Counted from the first letter of the stretch, positions 8,864-18,146 are shown. The stretch is DNA of 64,000 nt from Massilia rhizosphaerae (GCF_016093545.1 NZ_JADKYX010000008.1:124001-188000), one strand, 5' to 3'. A program made the numbers and translations. Notes: generated by a model from the letters alone, not told the origin.

Positions 8864-9355
8864 CTACTCCTTGGGCTGCGGCTTCGGGACGACACCCATC
8901 CATACGCAGGTCGCGGTGCACATGAAACCCGCGCGCTTGGGATCGCTGATGTTATACGCCCAACGCTCCTGGGCACCCTGGTAGCTTATCTGGCATAAAC
9001 CCTCTAGCGGCAATCGCACCGAGCCGAGAAAACACGCGTGCGCGCCCTCGGAATCCGGAATTTCCTTCCAGACGCCATTGGTGGTTTCGTCCAGGGACAC
9101 ATTCCGGACATTCGCGATGGCGATATCGAAGCCAGTCGTCTTTGCGAGCATTTGCTTGCGGCTTTTTTCGGCTTCCGCCTTTGCGCGCTCGCTTTCGGCG
9201 GCCATCCGGCTGTCGAGGCAATGCAGTGCCGCCTGGATATCACCGATTTTTTCCATCGTGTTGATTTTTGCGCTGCAATCCTCCTGCGCGGCAAGGCCGG
9301 ATGACGATCCGGCCAGCACCAATGCCGCCACCACGCTTTGCAAACGGGACTTCAT
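8864..9355 (-). CDS. Small exported protein downstream of CHAT gene, unknown function
   Basis: 163 aa. It has a signal peptide (MKSRLQSVVAALVLAGSSSGLAA), then a charged helical stretch likely to be coiled coil (about residues 50-70, MAAESERAKAEAEKSRKQ) and a C-terminal domain with four or five cysteines (ACFLG, LCQIS, GFMCTATCVW), suggesting disulfides. Its ATG overlaps the stop of the CHAT gene (ATGA at 9352-9355), with GGAGG upstream, so expression is coupled. I do not recognise the family. The pairing implies it works with the membrane-anchored CHAT protein, on the outer face. Confidence 0.75.
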   Translation of the reverse strand: MKSRLQSVVAALVLAGSSSGLAAQEDCSAKINTMEKIGDIQAALHCLDSRMAAESERAKAEAEKSRKQMLAKTTGFDIAIANVRNVSLDETTNGVWKEIPDSEGAHACFLGSVRLPLEGLCQISYQGAQERWAYNISDPKRAGFMCTATCVWMGVVPKPQPKE

Positions 9356-11289
9356 GGCTGCCTCCGATTATTTTTTAACAAGCAGTCGATACGCCTTGCG
9401 CTGACATCGGGATCGTTGCAATTGTCGGTGGCCGCAGGCGCAGTCCGTTTGCGTGCTGCCTGCTGCGTGACGACTTTGCGCGCCGCGCGCGAACGCACAT
9501 GGATATCGGATCGTTTGGTCGCTGCCTCCTCGGCCTTGTCCTCGACGAAGGAGGGCGCGCGCCCGGCGCCATCCGATTTCGGCGCCGTCACCGGTGCGGA
9601 CGGCCGTGGCGCGGTCGATGGTGCCGGAGAAGGCGGGCTCGGTGATGGCAGCAATATTGCCGATGGCTTCGCTGGCGGCGGCGCGGGGCTGTCGCGGACA
9701 GCCAAGTAAACCCCGGTTGCGACAAGGGAAAACGCGGCCAGACCGGCAGCCGGCCAGTACCTGGCAAAAGTCTTGACAAGCGGGCTCTGCTCCTCCGCGG
9801 GCGAGATGTTCGCCGCCTGCGGCGGTGCCGGTGGGAGCATCACCGGCACTTCGGGTACGTCGAACCTGGGTTCCGGCCGGACCGGCGGTGCCGGCGCCGA
9901 TGTGTCCATTTTCGGCTCAAGCTTGATCGGCAGGGTAGATTCCACCACCCGGCTCTCTCTGGGTTTCTTGCGTTCTCCCGGACTTGGCGGCGGTTGGAGC
10001 GACGGCGGATTTTCCTTTTTCAGCGGGTCCTTTGGCCGCTTCCGTTCCGTCGGACCCGGCTCGGGCCTGGGCCTGAGCGCCGGCGTACTGTCCCTTACCG
10101 GCATCTCTCTTTGCCTCTTGTTCCTGTCATGCGCAATGGGTTCCGGCCGGGGCAATACGATCTCTTTCGGCGGCGCCTCTGTCGGGGTTTTCCGCTCATT
10201 GAGGTTCGCGCCCGGCTTGAACAGCTGGCCGCTCAGTGCGCGCATATACAGCACCGGCGTGCCCCATTCGATGGGATGGCCGTTGCCCTGCATGCGCAGC
10301 CTTGCTTCGGTCAGAGACGCGTCGACGGTGCCGGTTTCGATCAGGTCGCGATAAAAATAGCGGGTAAAGATCAGCGCGGCGTCATCGGTAATCGATGCCT
10401 GCATCGCCACCACGGCCGGTACGCCCTGCCGCAGGAAGCCTTGTGCCAGGCCCGAGAAAGGCATGTCTTCGCCGATCGCGCCAGAACAGGAATTCAGGAC
10501 GATGAGCCGCGGCAGCGCGCCGCTCGGAAAGGCTGAGCGCAGATGCGTCGCTTCCATTTCCAGTCCCTTGCCCGTCTCCTGCTCGAGCACGAGCGCGCCC
10601 GGAATGCCGTGCCCGATGAAATGGAAGATGTGCGCACCGAAATGGCGGAGCGAATCGCGCAGGTTGTCGAAGGTACAGCGGCCCGGCACGCGCCGCAGTT
10701 CGACCTGGCCGGCGGACACCGGCGCTTCCAGCGCATTCATCAGTATTTCCCATTCGCGTGCGACGTCGAGCCGAGGGTGATCCGACGGTGCGGCCAATGC
10801 CACGAGGATGCGCAATGGCCCCTCTACCGTAATGGGCGGGATCGGTTGTGCCACCGGCAGGTAACGGACCAGGGGCGTATGTTCCCTGACTGCCAGGAAT
10901 TCCCGGCTCTCGGTATCGAACAGGAATTCCCACGGCCTTGAATGCAGTGCGCTGTCGTCGGGCAAGCGCAGGCGGATGCGCAAGCCGGTCCCTGCGCGAT
11001 ACGCCGCATCCAGCGAGGCACGGAACAGGTGCTCGATATCGCCCGTGAACACCGCATCGAACAATCTCCCGCCGAAATCCTGGATGGTGTTCATCTTGGT
11101 CGATCGCGCCCGACGCTGCCTCAACCCGCCATACATTTCGGCGAGGAATTCGTTTTCCTCTTCGGCCTCGAACGGCCATGCCACATCGACGAATGGCGAG
11201 TCGCCCTGCGGGGATTCGAGCACCCTCGCATGCAGGCTCTGGTCACCTTGCGAAGAGATAATTTCTAGATCAAAGTTCTGATAATTCAT
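9352..11289 (-). CDS. CHAT-domain (caspase-like) membrane-anchored protein
   Basis: 645 aa. Residues ~1-130 form the usual CHAT-associated N-terminal region. The CHAT peptidase-like domain (~155-370) has the expected His in HFIGHG (His227) and Cys in VLNSCSG (Cys268), so the dyad is intact. Residues ~375-510 are a long Pro/Arg/Lys/Glu-rich linker, then one membrane helix (~512-531), another Pro-rich stretch and a basic tail ending in two cysteines. CHAT domains are caspase-related proteases used in prokaryotic conflict and cell-death systems. GGAGGT precedes the ATG at 11289. It follows a trypco1 gene by 116 bp and overlaps the next gene. The single membrane helix puts the tail in the periplasm if the CHAT domain is cytoplasmic. 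Confidence 0.92.
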   Translation of the reverse strand: MNYQNFDLEIISSQGDQSLHARVLESPQGDSPFVDVAWPFEAEEENEFLAEMYGGLRQRRARSTKMNTIQDFGGRLFDAVFTGDIEHLFRASLDAAYRAGTGLRIRLRLPDDSALHSRPWEFLFDTESREFLAVREHTPLVRYLPVAQPIPPITVEGPLRILVALAAPSDHPRLDVAREWEILMNALEAPVSAGQVELRRVPGRCTFDNLRDSLRHFGAHIFHFIGHGIPGALVLEQETGKGLEMEATHLRSAFPSGALPRLIVLNSCSGAIGEDMPFSGLAQGFLRQGVPAVVAMQASITDDAALIFTRYFYRDLIETGTVDASLTEARLRMQGNGHPIEWGTPVLYMRALSGQLFKPGANLNERKTPTEAPPKEIVLPRPEPIAHDRNKRQREMPVRDSTPALRPRPEPGPTERKRPKDPLKKENPPSLQPPPSPGERKKPRESRVVESTLPIKLEPKMDTSAPAPPVRPEPRFDVPEVPVMLPPAPPQAANISPAEEQSPLVKTFARYWPAAGLAAFSLVATGVYLAVRDSPAPPPAKPSAILLPSPSPPSPAPSTAPRPSAPVTAPKSDGAGRAPSFVEDKAEEAATKRSDIHVRSRAARKVVTQQAARKRTAPAATDNCNDPDVSARRIDCLLKNNRRQP

Positions 11290-11405
11290 TGCACCTCCGA
11301 GGCTGATCGGACGGAGCCCGGCGTCATCCTTTCGGAGGCGTCGCTGCCATATGACTTGGACAGCACAATTCTCCCGTGGTTGTTCCTCCCTCGGACCTGT
11401 TCCGG

Positions 11406-11723
11406 CTACGCCGGCTTCCAGACAAGCTTGATGTGCAGGCTCGCCTCGGCCTTGGTCTGCGCGATGAACGCGCCGATGCTGCCGTTGAAGTTCAGGCCGA
11501 ATTCGATCTCGACGGAGGCCGGTGCCGGCGCCAGTTCGCGGAGGGCAGCAAGCGTGGCATCGGCAACCGGATGCACCACGGACAACGTATCGCCCAGAGA
11601 CATGCCGACCTTTTCCGTGACCCTCGCGATGCCTGAACCACGCACCACATTGGCCGGCCCTGCTTCGGCGGATTCGACGACAACAATGCCGCCTGGAACA
11701 CTAAATTCAAGCAGTTTATTCAT
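11406..11723 (-). CDS. Trypsin-co-occurring domain 1 (trypco1, CU044_2847-type) protein
   Basis: 105 aa. The sequence matches the trypco1 pattern: an N-terminal LLEFSVPGGIVVVE strand, a central helix (LAALRELAPAPASVE), then VEIEFGLNFNGSIGAFIA and a terminal strand ALHIKL-type (ASLHIKLVWKPA). The open frame extends far upstream, but the ATG at 11723 has GGAGCG before it and matches the family start. Trypco domains were described by comparative genomics as recurrent partners of trypsin-like and CHAT effectors in regulated conflict systems; biochemical function is not established. The gene is 116 bp upstream of the CHAT gene on the same strand. Confidence 0.85.
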   Translation of the reverse strand: MNKLLEFSVPGGIVVVESAEAGPANVVRGSGIARVTEKVGMSLGDTLSVVHPVADATLAALRELAPAPASVEIEFGLNFNGSIGAFIAQTKAEASLHIKLVWKPA

Positions 11724-11827
11724 GAAATTTACGCTCCATTCGTCGGATCGCGGAGGGGACATCTGCCGTCCCATTATGCGCATCGGGTCGGCCACGCGAT
11801 TAAGCTGCATCAATCCCCTCCACCTCC

Positions 11828-13711
11828 TCAGCCGTCGATGCGCACGGAAACGCCCGTGTTGCTGTAGATGACGGTCGACTTGTGACCATCCGCAACGACG
11901 TCCGCGAACACACCCTTGCGGCTGGCGGCCGACAGCACCTGGTACGTGGTGCCGACGGCCGGCTTGAAGCCGCCGGAGAATGTCAGGTGCAAGGTGCCGC
12001 CGAGGATCGTCGCGGTGCCCCGCACCGCCACCGTGCCCGCCTGGTTCGCGCCGAGGGCGATATCCAGCGTCCCCTTGTCGAGCTGGGCGTAATTGCCGCC
12101 GATGACAAGCTGGCCCGGCGCCGCGCTCGCGAGCGTGCCGGCGCTGTCGACGTACACGTCGCCCGTGCCCAGCGCGGCATTCGAATCCGCTTCCAGCGTG
12201 CCGCCGGCGATCTCGGTGCCGCCCGTCCAGCTGTTGTTGCCGGTCAGGACCAGGCGGCCCGTGCCCTTCAAGGTCAGCTTGCCGCTGCCGGAAATATCGT
12301 TGCGCCAGGCGTCCATCGCCCAGAAGCCGCCGCGCGACGCGTCCATCGTCACGACGACGCTGCCGTTGAAGGCGCCGTAGCCGTCCGCCGCGGCGAACAG
12401 GTTCAACCGGCCCCAGCCTTCGGCATCGTCCAGCAGCGGATAGCCCGACGGCAGCGCCGTGCTGCGCAGGACGGCGCGGCGCTGCATCGCGTCGAGGTAG
12501 GGCAGGCGCGTCTCGAGGATGGCTTCCGCGCCCTTCGGCACGACGGCGGGGACATCCGTCGCCTTGATCGGGGCAAAGCCGAACGTCATGCGGCGCAGGT
12601 AGTTGGCCTTGTTCGTGTCGTGATCGGCGAAACGGTCCGTCGCGACCGGCGCCCCGTGCGCGTAAGCATACAAGGTATCGGCATTCGTGCCCGTCTGCGC
12701 CTCCAGCCAGGCGTGGGCGTCGGCATAGGCCTTCTGCTTCAGCGTCGCGTTGGCGGCCGCGTTGATGTTGCCCGTGAAGATGGCCTCGGCCAGCATCCGG
12801 CCGCCCATCACGTCCAGCGGCGAATGCATGCCGGCCAGGATGCGGTTCTCGCCCAGCTCCATGCCGCGCGAGATCATTTCCTGGAAGCGCTCCGGCAGTG
12901 CGTAGGCCATCGCCAGCGAGTTCAGCATCGCCGCATTCGTGTGGCCGCTGGGGAAGCCGCCGTCCGTCGCGGGCGTCGGGCTTTTCGCCGGCTCCAGCGC
13001 GGGCACGACCTTGACGGCGCTGCTCCAGCGCCACGGACGCGGGTATTTGTAGAAACGCTTGGACGGTTCCGTCGAACCATTATTGCGCATCGCGTTGATG
13101 AACGACACGACGGAGCCGAACTCGGCCGTGGTGTCGTCGCCCGCGCCGTTGCCGCCGTCGTCGTATTTCACGGTCGTCGCATCGGGCGCCACGCTCGTGA
13201 TCGTCGTCGTCGCCCTGGAGCCGGCCCGCCAGGCGGCCGTCAACGGCCCCATGCCGTCGACGATGCTGTAGGCCTGGTTCTGGCGGTCGTCCAGGTAGGC
13301 GCTGGTGGCCTGCGCGGCCGTGCGCTGCGTGGTCGCGTCGACGACGTACTGGATGTTCTTGTCGTGCACGGCCTGGTTGAGCACGGTACCCTGGTCCGGC
13401 AGGCCGTTCCACGTGCTGACGTCGACCGTCTGCACGACGGGCGTCCATAATTCCAGGAAGGGCGCCAGCGCGCGCACGCCAGCGTTGACGTCGATCGTCA
13501 GCTCGCTGCGTTGGTTAGTTGCAGCATTGTCGACGAACGCGGCGACGGACGGTGCCGGCACGTTCTCGACGACGCCGGGATCGGCCGGTGCCGAAGGTGC
13601 GGTCGAGACCGGTGCGACATCGACATAGTCGCTGCTGCCGCAGGCGGACAGCAGGACGAGGACGGCGGCGGCAATTGCGTGGCGGGACAGGACGGCGTGG
13701 GATCGTGGCAT
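11828..13711 (-). CDS. PAP2-superfamily phosphatase lipoprotein with autotransporter-associated beta repeat
   Basis: 627 aa from the ATG at 13711 (GGAG 9 bases upstream; lipobox LSAC gives a lipidated Cys near residue 24). The phosphatase/haloperoxidase core (about 210-330) has KRFYKYPRPW, GGFPSGHTN and RILAGMHSPLDV, the three PAP2 motifs, all catalytic residues present. The C-terminal third contains an autotransporter-associated beta-strand repeat (NNSWTGGTEIAGGTLEADSN, then GTGDVYVD) without an obvious translocator barrel. It probably is a surface- or periplasm-facing acid phosphatase. The pckG terminator lies upstream; the trypco1 gene starts 104 bp before its stop codon on the transcript's downstream side. 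Confidence 0.85.
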   Translation of the reverse strand: MPRSHAVLSRHAIAAAVLVLLSACGSSDYVDVAPVSTAPSAPADPGVVENVPAPSVAAFVDNAATNQRSELTIDVNAGVRALAPFLELWTPVVQTVDVSTWNGLPDQGTVLNQAVHDKNIQYVVDATTQRTAAQATSAYLDDRQNQAYSIVDGMGPLTAAWRAGSRATTTITSVAPDATTVKYDDGGNGAGDDTTAEFGSVVSFINAMRNNGSTEPSKRFYKYPRPWRWSSAVKVVPALEPAKSPTPATDGGFPSGHTNAAMLNSLAMAYALPERFQEMISRGMELGENRILAGMHSPLDVMGGRMLAEAIFTGNINAAANATLKQKAYADAHAWLEAQTGTNADTLYAYAHGAPVATDRFADHDTNKANYLRRMTFGFAPIKATDVPAVVPKGAEAILETRLPYLDAMQRRAVLRSTALPSGYPLLDDAEGWGRLNLFAAADGYGAFNGSVVVTMDASRGGFWAMDAWRNDISGSGKLTLKGTGRLVLTGNNSWTGGTEIAGGTLEADSNAALGTGDVYVDSAGTLASAAPGQLVIGGNYAQLDKGTLDIALGANQAGTVAVRGTATILGGTLHLTFSGGFKPAVGTTYQVLSAASRKGVFADVVADGHKSTVIYSNTGVSVRIDG

Positions 13712-13855
13712 GGTTGCTCCGGAAACAGTGTGTCGGAGCGGCGCATTATTCCTTTGCAATGTGACGGGCACGTGAAGCGGTGACGCGTGCGCGGGCATCA
13801 TGAAACCGGGCGTGAAACGGTGCCAAAGATGGGAAGATTTTGCTGAAATCGCCAT

Positions 13856-13889
13856 GAAAAAAGGGACAGGCGCGAACCTGTCCCCTTTT
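13856..13889 (-). terminator. Rho-independent terminator of pckG (bidirectional in form)
   Basis: GGGACAGG (13863-13870), loop CGCGAA, CCTGTCCC (13877-13884) is an 8-bp perfect stem with A-run on its left and T-rich sequence on its right. On the minus strand it ends in a U-run about 70 bp after the pckG stop. A second hairpin (CGGCTGCC 13902-13909 with GGCAGCCG 13916-13923) lies just before it. Confidence 0.8.
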
Positions 13890-13955
13890 CCAGTTTTTTT
13901 GCGGCTGCCTCATCGGGCAGCCGTCGTCTCCCCACTGCTCTTTTTCCGGCCGGCG

Positions 13956-15821
13956 TTATTCGGCCAGGCGCTGCTCCAGCTGCTCCTTGGTGGCCACCAG
14001 TTCCTGCGGCAGGCGGTAGGCCAGCTTGTCGAACAGCTCGGTGTGCAGCTTCAGCTCCTCGCGCCAGGCGTCCTTGTCGATCGACGTGATCAAGGTGAAC
14101 TGCTCGACCGTGAATTCGATGCCGGTCCAGTTCAGGTCGCCATACGTCGGCGTGGTGCCGAACATGTGCTCGATGCCGCCGCCCTGGCCCTCGCTGCGGT
14201 CCAGGATCCATTTCAGGACGCGCATATTGTCGCCATAGCCCGGCCACACGAAGTTGCCGTTCTCGTCGGTGCGGAACCAGTTGACGCAGAAGATCTTCGG
14301 CAGCGCCTCCGGATTCTTCTCGGCCACTTTGCGGCCCAGGTCGAGCCAGTGCTGGAAATAGTCGCTCATGTTGTAGCCGATGAACGGCAGCATCGCGTAC
14401 GGGTCGCGGCGCACGACGCCCATCTTGCCCGCGGCGGCGGCCGTCGTTTCCGAGCCCATCGTGGCGGCCATGTACACGCCTTCCGTCCAGTTGCGGGCTT
14501 CCGTCACGAGCGGCACCGTCGTCGAGCGGCGGCCGCCGAAGATGAAGGCCGAGATCGGCACGCCGGCCGGATCGTCCCAGGCCGGGTCGATCACCGGATT
14601 CTGCGTGGCGGCAACGGTGAAGCGCGCGTTGGGGTGCGCGGCCTTGGTGCCGGACGCCGGGGTCCAGTCGTTGCCTTGCCAGTCGATCAGGTGCGCCGGG
14701 GCTTCCTTCGTCATGCCTTCCCACCACACGTCGCCGTCGTCGGTGAGCGCCACGTTCGTGAAGATGACGTTCTCGCGCAGCGAGGCCATGCAGTTCGGAT
14801 TGGTCTTTTCGTTCGTGCCCGGGGCGACGCCGAAATAGCCCGCTTCCGGGTTGATGGCGTACAGCTTGCCGTCCGCGCCCGGCTTGATCCAGGCGATGTC
14901 GTCGCCGATGGTCGTGACCTTCCAGCCTTCGAAGCCGGCGGGCGGGATCAGCATCGCGAAGTTCGTCTTGCCGCAGGCGGACGGGAACGCGGCCGCGACG
15001 TATTTCTTGTCACCCTGCGGCGATTCCACGCCCAGGATCAGCATGTGCTCGGCCAGCCAGCCCGGACCGCCCTGCTGGGCTTCCTGGTAACCCATATTGG
15101 AGGCGATGCGCAGCGCGAAGCACTTCTTGCCCAGCAGCGCATTGCCGCCGTAGCCCGAACCGAACGACCAGATCTCGCGCGTTTCCGGATAGTGCACGAT
15201 GTACTTGGTCGAGTTGCACGGCCAACGCACGTCCTGCTGGCCCGGCTGCAGCGGCATGCCGACGGTGTGCACGCACGGGACGAAATCGCCGTCCGCGCCC
15301 AGCACGTCGTACACGGCTTTGCCCATGCGGGTCATAATCCGCATATTGACCGCGACATACGGCGAATCCGACAGTTCCACGCCCACATGCGCGATCGGCG
15401 AACCCAGCGGCCCCATCGAGAACGGCACGACGTACATCGTGCGGCCGGCCATGCAGCCGTCGAACAGACCGTTCAAGGTCTGGCGCATTTCGTTCGGGTC
15501 GACCCAGTTGTTGGTCGGGCCCGCCTGCTCCTTCGTCGCGGAGCAGATGAACGTGCGGTCTTCCACGCGCGCCACGTCGCTCGGGTCGGAACAGGCGAGG
15601 TAGGAATTCGGACGCTTGGCCGGGTTCAGGCGCTTCATCGTGCCGGCCTCGACCATCTGTGCGCACAGGCGGTCGTACTCTTCTTCCGAGCCGTCGCACC
15701 AGTGGATGGCGTCGGGCTTCGTGAGGGCCGCGATCTCGGCCACCCAATTGATGAGTTTGTTGTGCTTGATGTAAGCTGGGACGTTCAGTGCGGCGACGCC
15801 GCCCATCACGGGCTGGTTCAT
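13956..15821 (-). CDS. pckG: Phosphoenolpyruvate carboxykinase (GTP)
   Basis: 621 aa, the usual length of the GTP-dependent class. Motifs visible: kinase-1a loop in [13 protein letters not shown] (about residue 285), [15 protein letters not shown] substrate region ([10 protein letters not shown]), IGDDIAW metal/kinase-2 region, and [12 protein letters not shown]. It converts oxaloacetate plus GTP to PEP plus CO2 in gluconeogenesis. I chose the ATG at 15821 since GGAGGT lies 7 bases upstream; a further upstream ATG at 15839 lies before that site. A sigma70-like promoter is about 300 bp upstream, and a terminator follows. Confidence 0.97.
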   Translation of the reverse strand: MNQPVMGGVAALNVPAYIKHNKLINWVAEIAALTKPDAIHWCDGSEEEYDRLCAQMVEAGTMKRLNPAKRPNSYLACSDPSDVARVEDRTFICSATKEQAGPTNNWVDPNEMRQTLNGLFDGCMAGRTMYVVPFSMGPLGSPIAHVGVELSDSPYVAVNMRIMTRMGKAVYDVLGADGDFVPCVHTVGMPLQPGQQDVRWPCNSTKYIVHYPETREIWSFGSGYGGNALLGKKCFALRIASNMGYQEAQQGGPGWLAEHMLILGVESPQGDKKYVAAAFPSACGKTNFAMLIPPAGFEGWKVTTIGDDIAWIKPGADGKLYAINPEAGYFGVAPGTNEKTNPNCMASLRENVIFTNVALTDDGDVWWEGMTKEAPAHLIDWQGNDWTPASGTKAAHPNARFTVAATQNPVIDPAWDDPAGVPISAFIFGGRRSTTVPLVTEARNWTEGVYMAATMGSETTAAAAGKMGVVRRDPYAMLPFIGYNMSDYFQHWLDLGRKVAEKNPEALPKIFCVNWFRTDENGNFVWPGYGDNMRVLKWILDRSEGQGGGIEHMFGTTPTYGDLNWTGIEFTVEQFTLITSIDKDAWREELKLHTELFDKLAYRLPQELVATKEQLEQRLAE

Positions 15822-16263
15822 ACATACCTCCAATGCCAATTAAGAATTCCTGGCGATTCCGATGGCCTTCAGTGCGGCAGAGGCGGCGGCCTGCGGTGCG
15901 CGCGGCGGTCGGAATCCCGTTAATCTTGTCCCGGCAGGATCGTCGTCAGGGATGGCCTCGTGGGCCCGCACCAAGGAATCCGTGCGGTTCACGGCTCGGC
16001 GCTACGGCGGTCATGTCGCCAATCCGGGGACGCGTGTGCGCGCTGCCGGCGGACTGGTTGGAACGTGTGCTGCTGGCCGCAAGTAATGTCAATCTGACAT
16101 CCTGGGCTCTTATTTCTGGTCGATTCTACACCTGCACAAACGCGTTTCAAATGCTTCAATAACAAAAATGTAGGAATTTTGGTTGACTAAAGTAGTAGGC
16201 TATTTTCCTCTATCCATATTCTGTTATTTCATTACTTTCTTGTCGATAACATCTGCCAACTCC
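15822..16263. other. 442-bp divergent spacer pckG / hydroxyacid dehydrogenase
   Basis: No convincing gene. It is GC-rich up to about 16080, then distinctly AT-rich to the dehydrogenase start. It holds the candidate pckG promoter and the ATGTCA dyad listed separately; I found no clear promoter or Shine-Dalgarno for the plus-strand dehydrogenase gene. Confidence 0.6.
16123..16150 (-). promoter_or_regulatory. Candidate sigma70 promoter for pckG
   Basis: On the minus strand TTGAAA (16150-16145) and TAGAAT (16128-16123) are 16 bases apart. If used, the pckG leader would be ~295 nt, containing a perfect ATGTCA-N3-TGACAT dyad (16086-16100) near the start of transcription. A closer promoter was not obvious. 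Confidence 0.4.
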
Positions 16264-17265
16264 ATGAAAATTGCCATCCTTGACGATTACCAGGACGCCA
16301 TCCGCGGCCTCGAATGCTTCCGTTTATTGGACGGTCACGATGTCAAAGTGTTCAACAATTCCACCCGCGGACTGGGCCAGCTGGCGATCCGCCTGGCGCC
16401 GTTCGACGCCCTCGTCCTGATCCGCGAACGCACCGCGTTTTCCCGCGCACTGCTGGCCAAGCTGCCCAACCTGAAGCTGCTATCGCAGACGGGCAAGGTC
16501 GCCGGCCACATCGACGTGGCGGCCGCGACGGAACAGGGCGTGGCGATCGCGGAAGGCGTCGGCTCGCCCGTCGCGCCGGCCGAGCTGACGTGGACGCTGA
16601 TCATGGCCGCCAGCCGCAAGATCGTGCCTTACGCCAACAACCTCAAGGATGGGCTGTGGCAGACGGCGTCGATCAACCCCGAACTCAACGGCCTGGGCCG
16701 GGTGCTGAAAGGCCGGACGCTGGGCATCTGGGGCTATGGCAAGATCGGGCACATGCTCGCGGGCTATGCGAAGGCGTTCGGCATGCAGGTGATGGTGTGG
16801 GGCAGCGAGAAAAGCCGGACCGCCGCGGCTGCGGACGGCCTGAGCGCCGCGCCGACGCGCGAGGCGTTCTTCGAGCAGGCCGACGTGGTGAGCCTGCACC
16901 TGCGCCTGAACGATGCGACGCGCGGCATCGTGACGGCCGACGACCTGGCCCGGATGAAGCCCGATGCCTTGTTCGTGAACACGAGCCGGGCGGAACTGGT
17001 CGAGGAAGGCGCGCTGGAGGCCGCGCTGCGCAAGGGCCGGCCGGGCCAGGCGGCGCTGGACGTGTTCACGAGCGAGCCGCTGGCGGCGGACGCGGACATC
17101 CTGAAAATTCCGACCGTGCTGGCGACGCCGCACGTGGGGTATGTCGAGCGGGACAGCTACGAGGTATATTTCCGGGCGGCGTTCGAGAACGTGGTGAATT
17201 TTGCGAATGGGAATCCCACCAACATCCTGAACCCTGACGTCCTGAACCCCGAGGCGCTGTCGTAG
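16264..17265 (+). CDS. D-2-hydroxyacid dehydrogenase (NAD-dependent)
   Basis: 333 aa. A D-isomer-specific 2-hydroxyacid dehydrogenase with the split substrate domain and a central Rossmann fold (GIWGYGKIGHML near residue 155). The catalytic Arg is in VNTSRAELV, the Glu in VFTSEPL and the His in TPHVGY. It reduces or oxidises a 2-keto/2-hydroxy acid in the cytosol; substrate (glycerate, phosphoglycerate, glyoxylate type) cannot be read from the sequence. The ATG at 16264 begins the family-typical MKIAILDDYQ; the frame is open upstream but encodes an unrelated hydrophobic stretch. Its stop codon TAG lies inside a CGTAGGGTGGGC repeat element. Confidence 0.92.
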   Translation: MKIAILDDYQDAIRGLECFRLLDGHDVKVFNNSTRGLGQLAIRLAPFDALVLIRERTAFSRALLAKLPNLKLLSQTGKVAGHIDVAAATEQGVAIAEGVGSPVAPAELTWTLIMAASRKIVPYANNLKDGLWQTASINPELNGLGRVLKGRTLGIWGYGKIGHMLAGYAKAFGMQVMVWGSEKSRTAAAADGLSAAPTREAFFEQADVVSLHLRLNDATRGIVTADDLARMKPDALFVNTSRAELVEEGALEAALRKGRPGQAALDVFTSEPLAADADILKIPTVLATPHVGYVERDSYEVYFRAAFENVVNFANGNPTNILNPDVLNPEALS

Positions 17266-17360
17266 GGTGGGCGGCCCTCCGCCCACCAACCGCATGTGGT
17301 CCGCAAACGTTTGGTGGGTGTTTGATGCCGGGGGCATCAAACACGGGTGCCCACCCTACG
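17261..17360. repeat. CGTAGGGTGGGC hairpin repeat, copy 1
   Basis: A 100-bp element bounded by perfect 12-bp inverted ends, CGTAGGGTGGGC (17261-17272) and GCCCACCCTACG (17349-17360), with an internal TTTGATGCC-GGG-GGCATCAAA palindrome. The left end supplies the stop codon of the preceding dehydrogenase. The same end sequence recurs at 20.5, 24.8 and 53.4 kb. Confidence 0.85.
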
Positions 17361-17381
17361 ATTCCTCATTGGAATGCGAAT

Positions 17382-18146
17382 TTAACCGAGTTCGGGTTCG
17401 CCCGTGAAATTGGGCTTACGCATCGGCATTTCGTGCCGCCGCGTCCACAGCCCGGCCCAGCCGGGCGGCCACTCGATCACGGGGCCCGCATAGGCCGGCA
17501 ACCCGGCGCGCACGGGCACGACGGGCACCGGCGGCATCTCGACCAGGCCGCCGCTCGCATCCTTTTGCATGAGTTCCATGTCGAAGGAATACATGTAACC
17601 CGGCAGCAGCGCATCGCAGACGTTCGCGAACCAGGCCGTATGGTCTTCGTCGCGCCCGAGCGCGCGCGCGAGGCCTTCCGGGTCGAACTTCGCCAGCGCG
17701 TGGATCAGCTCGTCCGTGGTGGCGCCGGGCGCGTCGCCCCACCCCATCACGGGATTGTTGTTGTAGTCGGCGCCGGAGCCGTACCAGCCTTCGCGCCAGG
17801 GACGCTGCATCCAGTCGCGCTGGCCCGTGAACAGGTGCCAGCGCCAGTGCAGGCCGGACGGCTTGGGCCAGGAATACAGGTACAGTTTTTCGTAGCCGGC
17901 CTTGTGCAGTTCGCGCACCATCGCCATCAGGCGCGCATGCGGCATGCGGTCCGGCGGGGAGCGGCGGAACAGGATCGCCTCGCCGTCGGCATGCTGCACC
18001 TCGTCGGTCGACAGGTTCAGGTCGAGCGTGCGCGTTTCGTTGCCGAAGCGTGCGGAGATCCAGCCCGTCAACAGGTTGACGTGGGTGATGACGCCATAGC
18101 CGCGATGGCGGTGGAAGATGACGGTTCCGGGTGCGACGGGTTTCAT
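17382..18146 (-). CDS. Conserved-looking protein of unknown function
   Basis: 254 aa from the ATG at 18146 (MKPVAPGTVIFHRHRGYGVI); an ATG at 18188 in the same frame would add 14 residues, and neither has a good ribosome-binding site. The first ~50 residues look like a small beta-barrel (KOW- or CarD-like: GTVIFHRHRGYGVITHV...ISARFGNETRTLDL). The rest is Trp-rich (SWPKPSGLHWRWHLFTG, QRPWREGWYGSGADYNNN) with no signal peptide or membrane helix. Codon use is like its neighbours, so it is real, but I do not recognise the family. Confidence 0.7.
   Translation of the reverse strand: MKPVAPGTVIFHRHRGYGVITHVNLLTGWISARFGNETRTLDLNLSTDEVQHADGEAILFRRSPPDRMPHARLMAMVRELHKAGYEKLYLYSWPKPSGLHWRWHLFTGQRDWMQRPWREGWYGSGADYNNNPVMGWGDAPGATTDELIHALAKFDPEGLARALGRDEDHTAWFANVCDALLPGYMYSFDMELMQKDASGGLVEMPPVPVVPVRAGLPAYAGPVIEWPPGWAGLWTRRHEMPMRKPNFTGEPELG

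Noticed and set aside
11724..13034. Long upstream extension of the trypco1 reading frame
   Set aside because: It is the shadow of the PAP2 gene; the family start and Shine-Dalgarno are at 11723.
15862..16086. 74-codon plus-strand frame in the pckG leader
   Set aside because: Low-complexity Ala/Gly/Arg composition, no Shine-Dalgarno, and located in the pckG upstream region.
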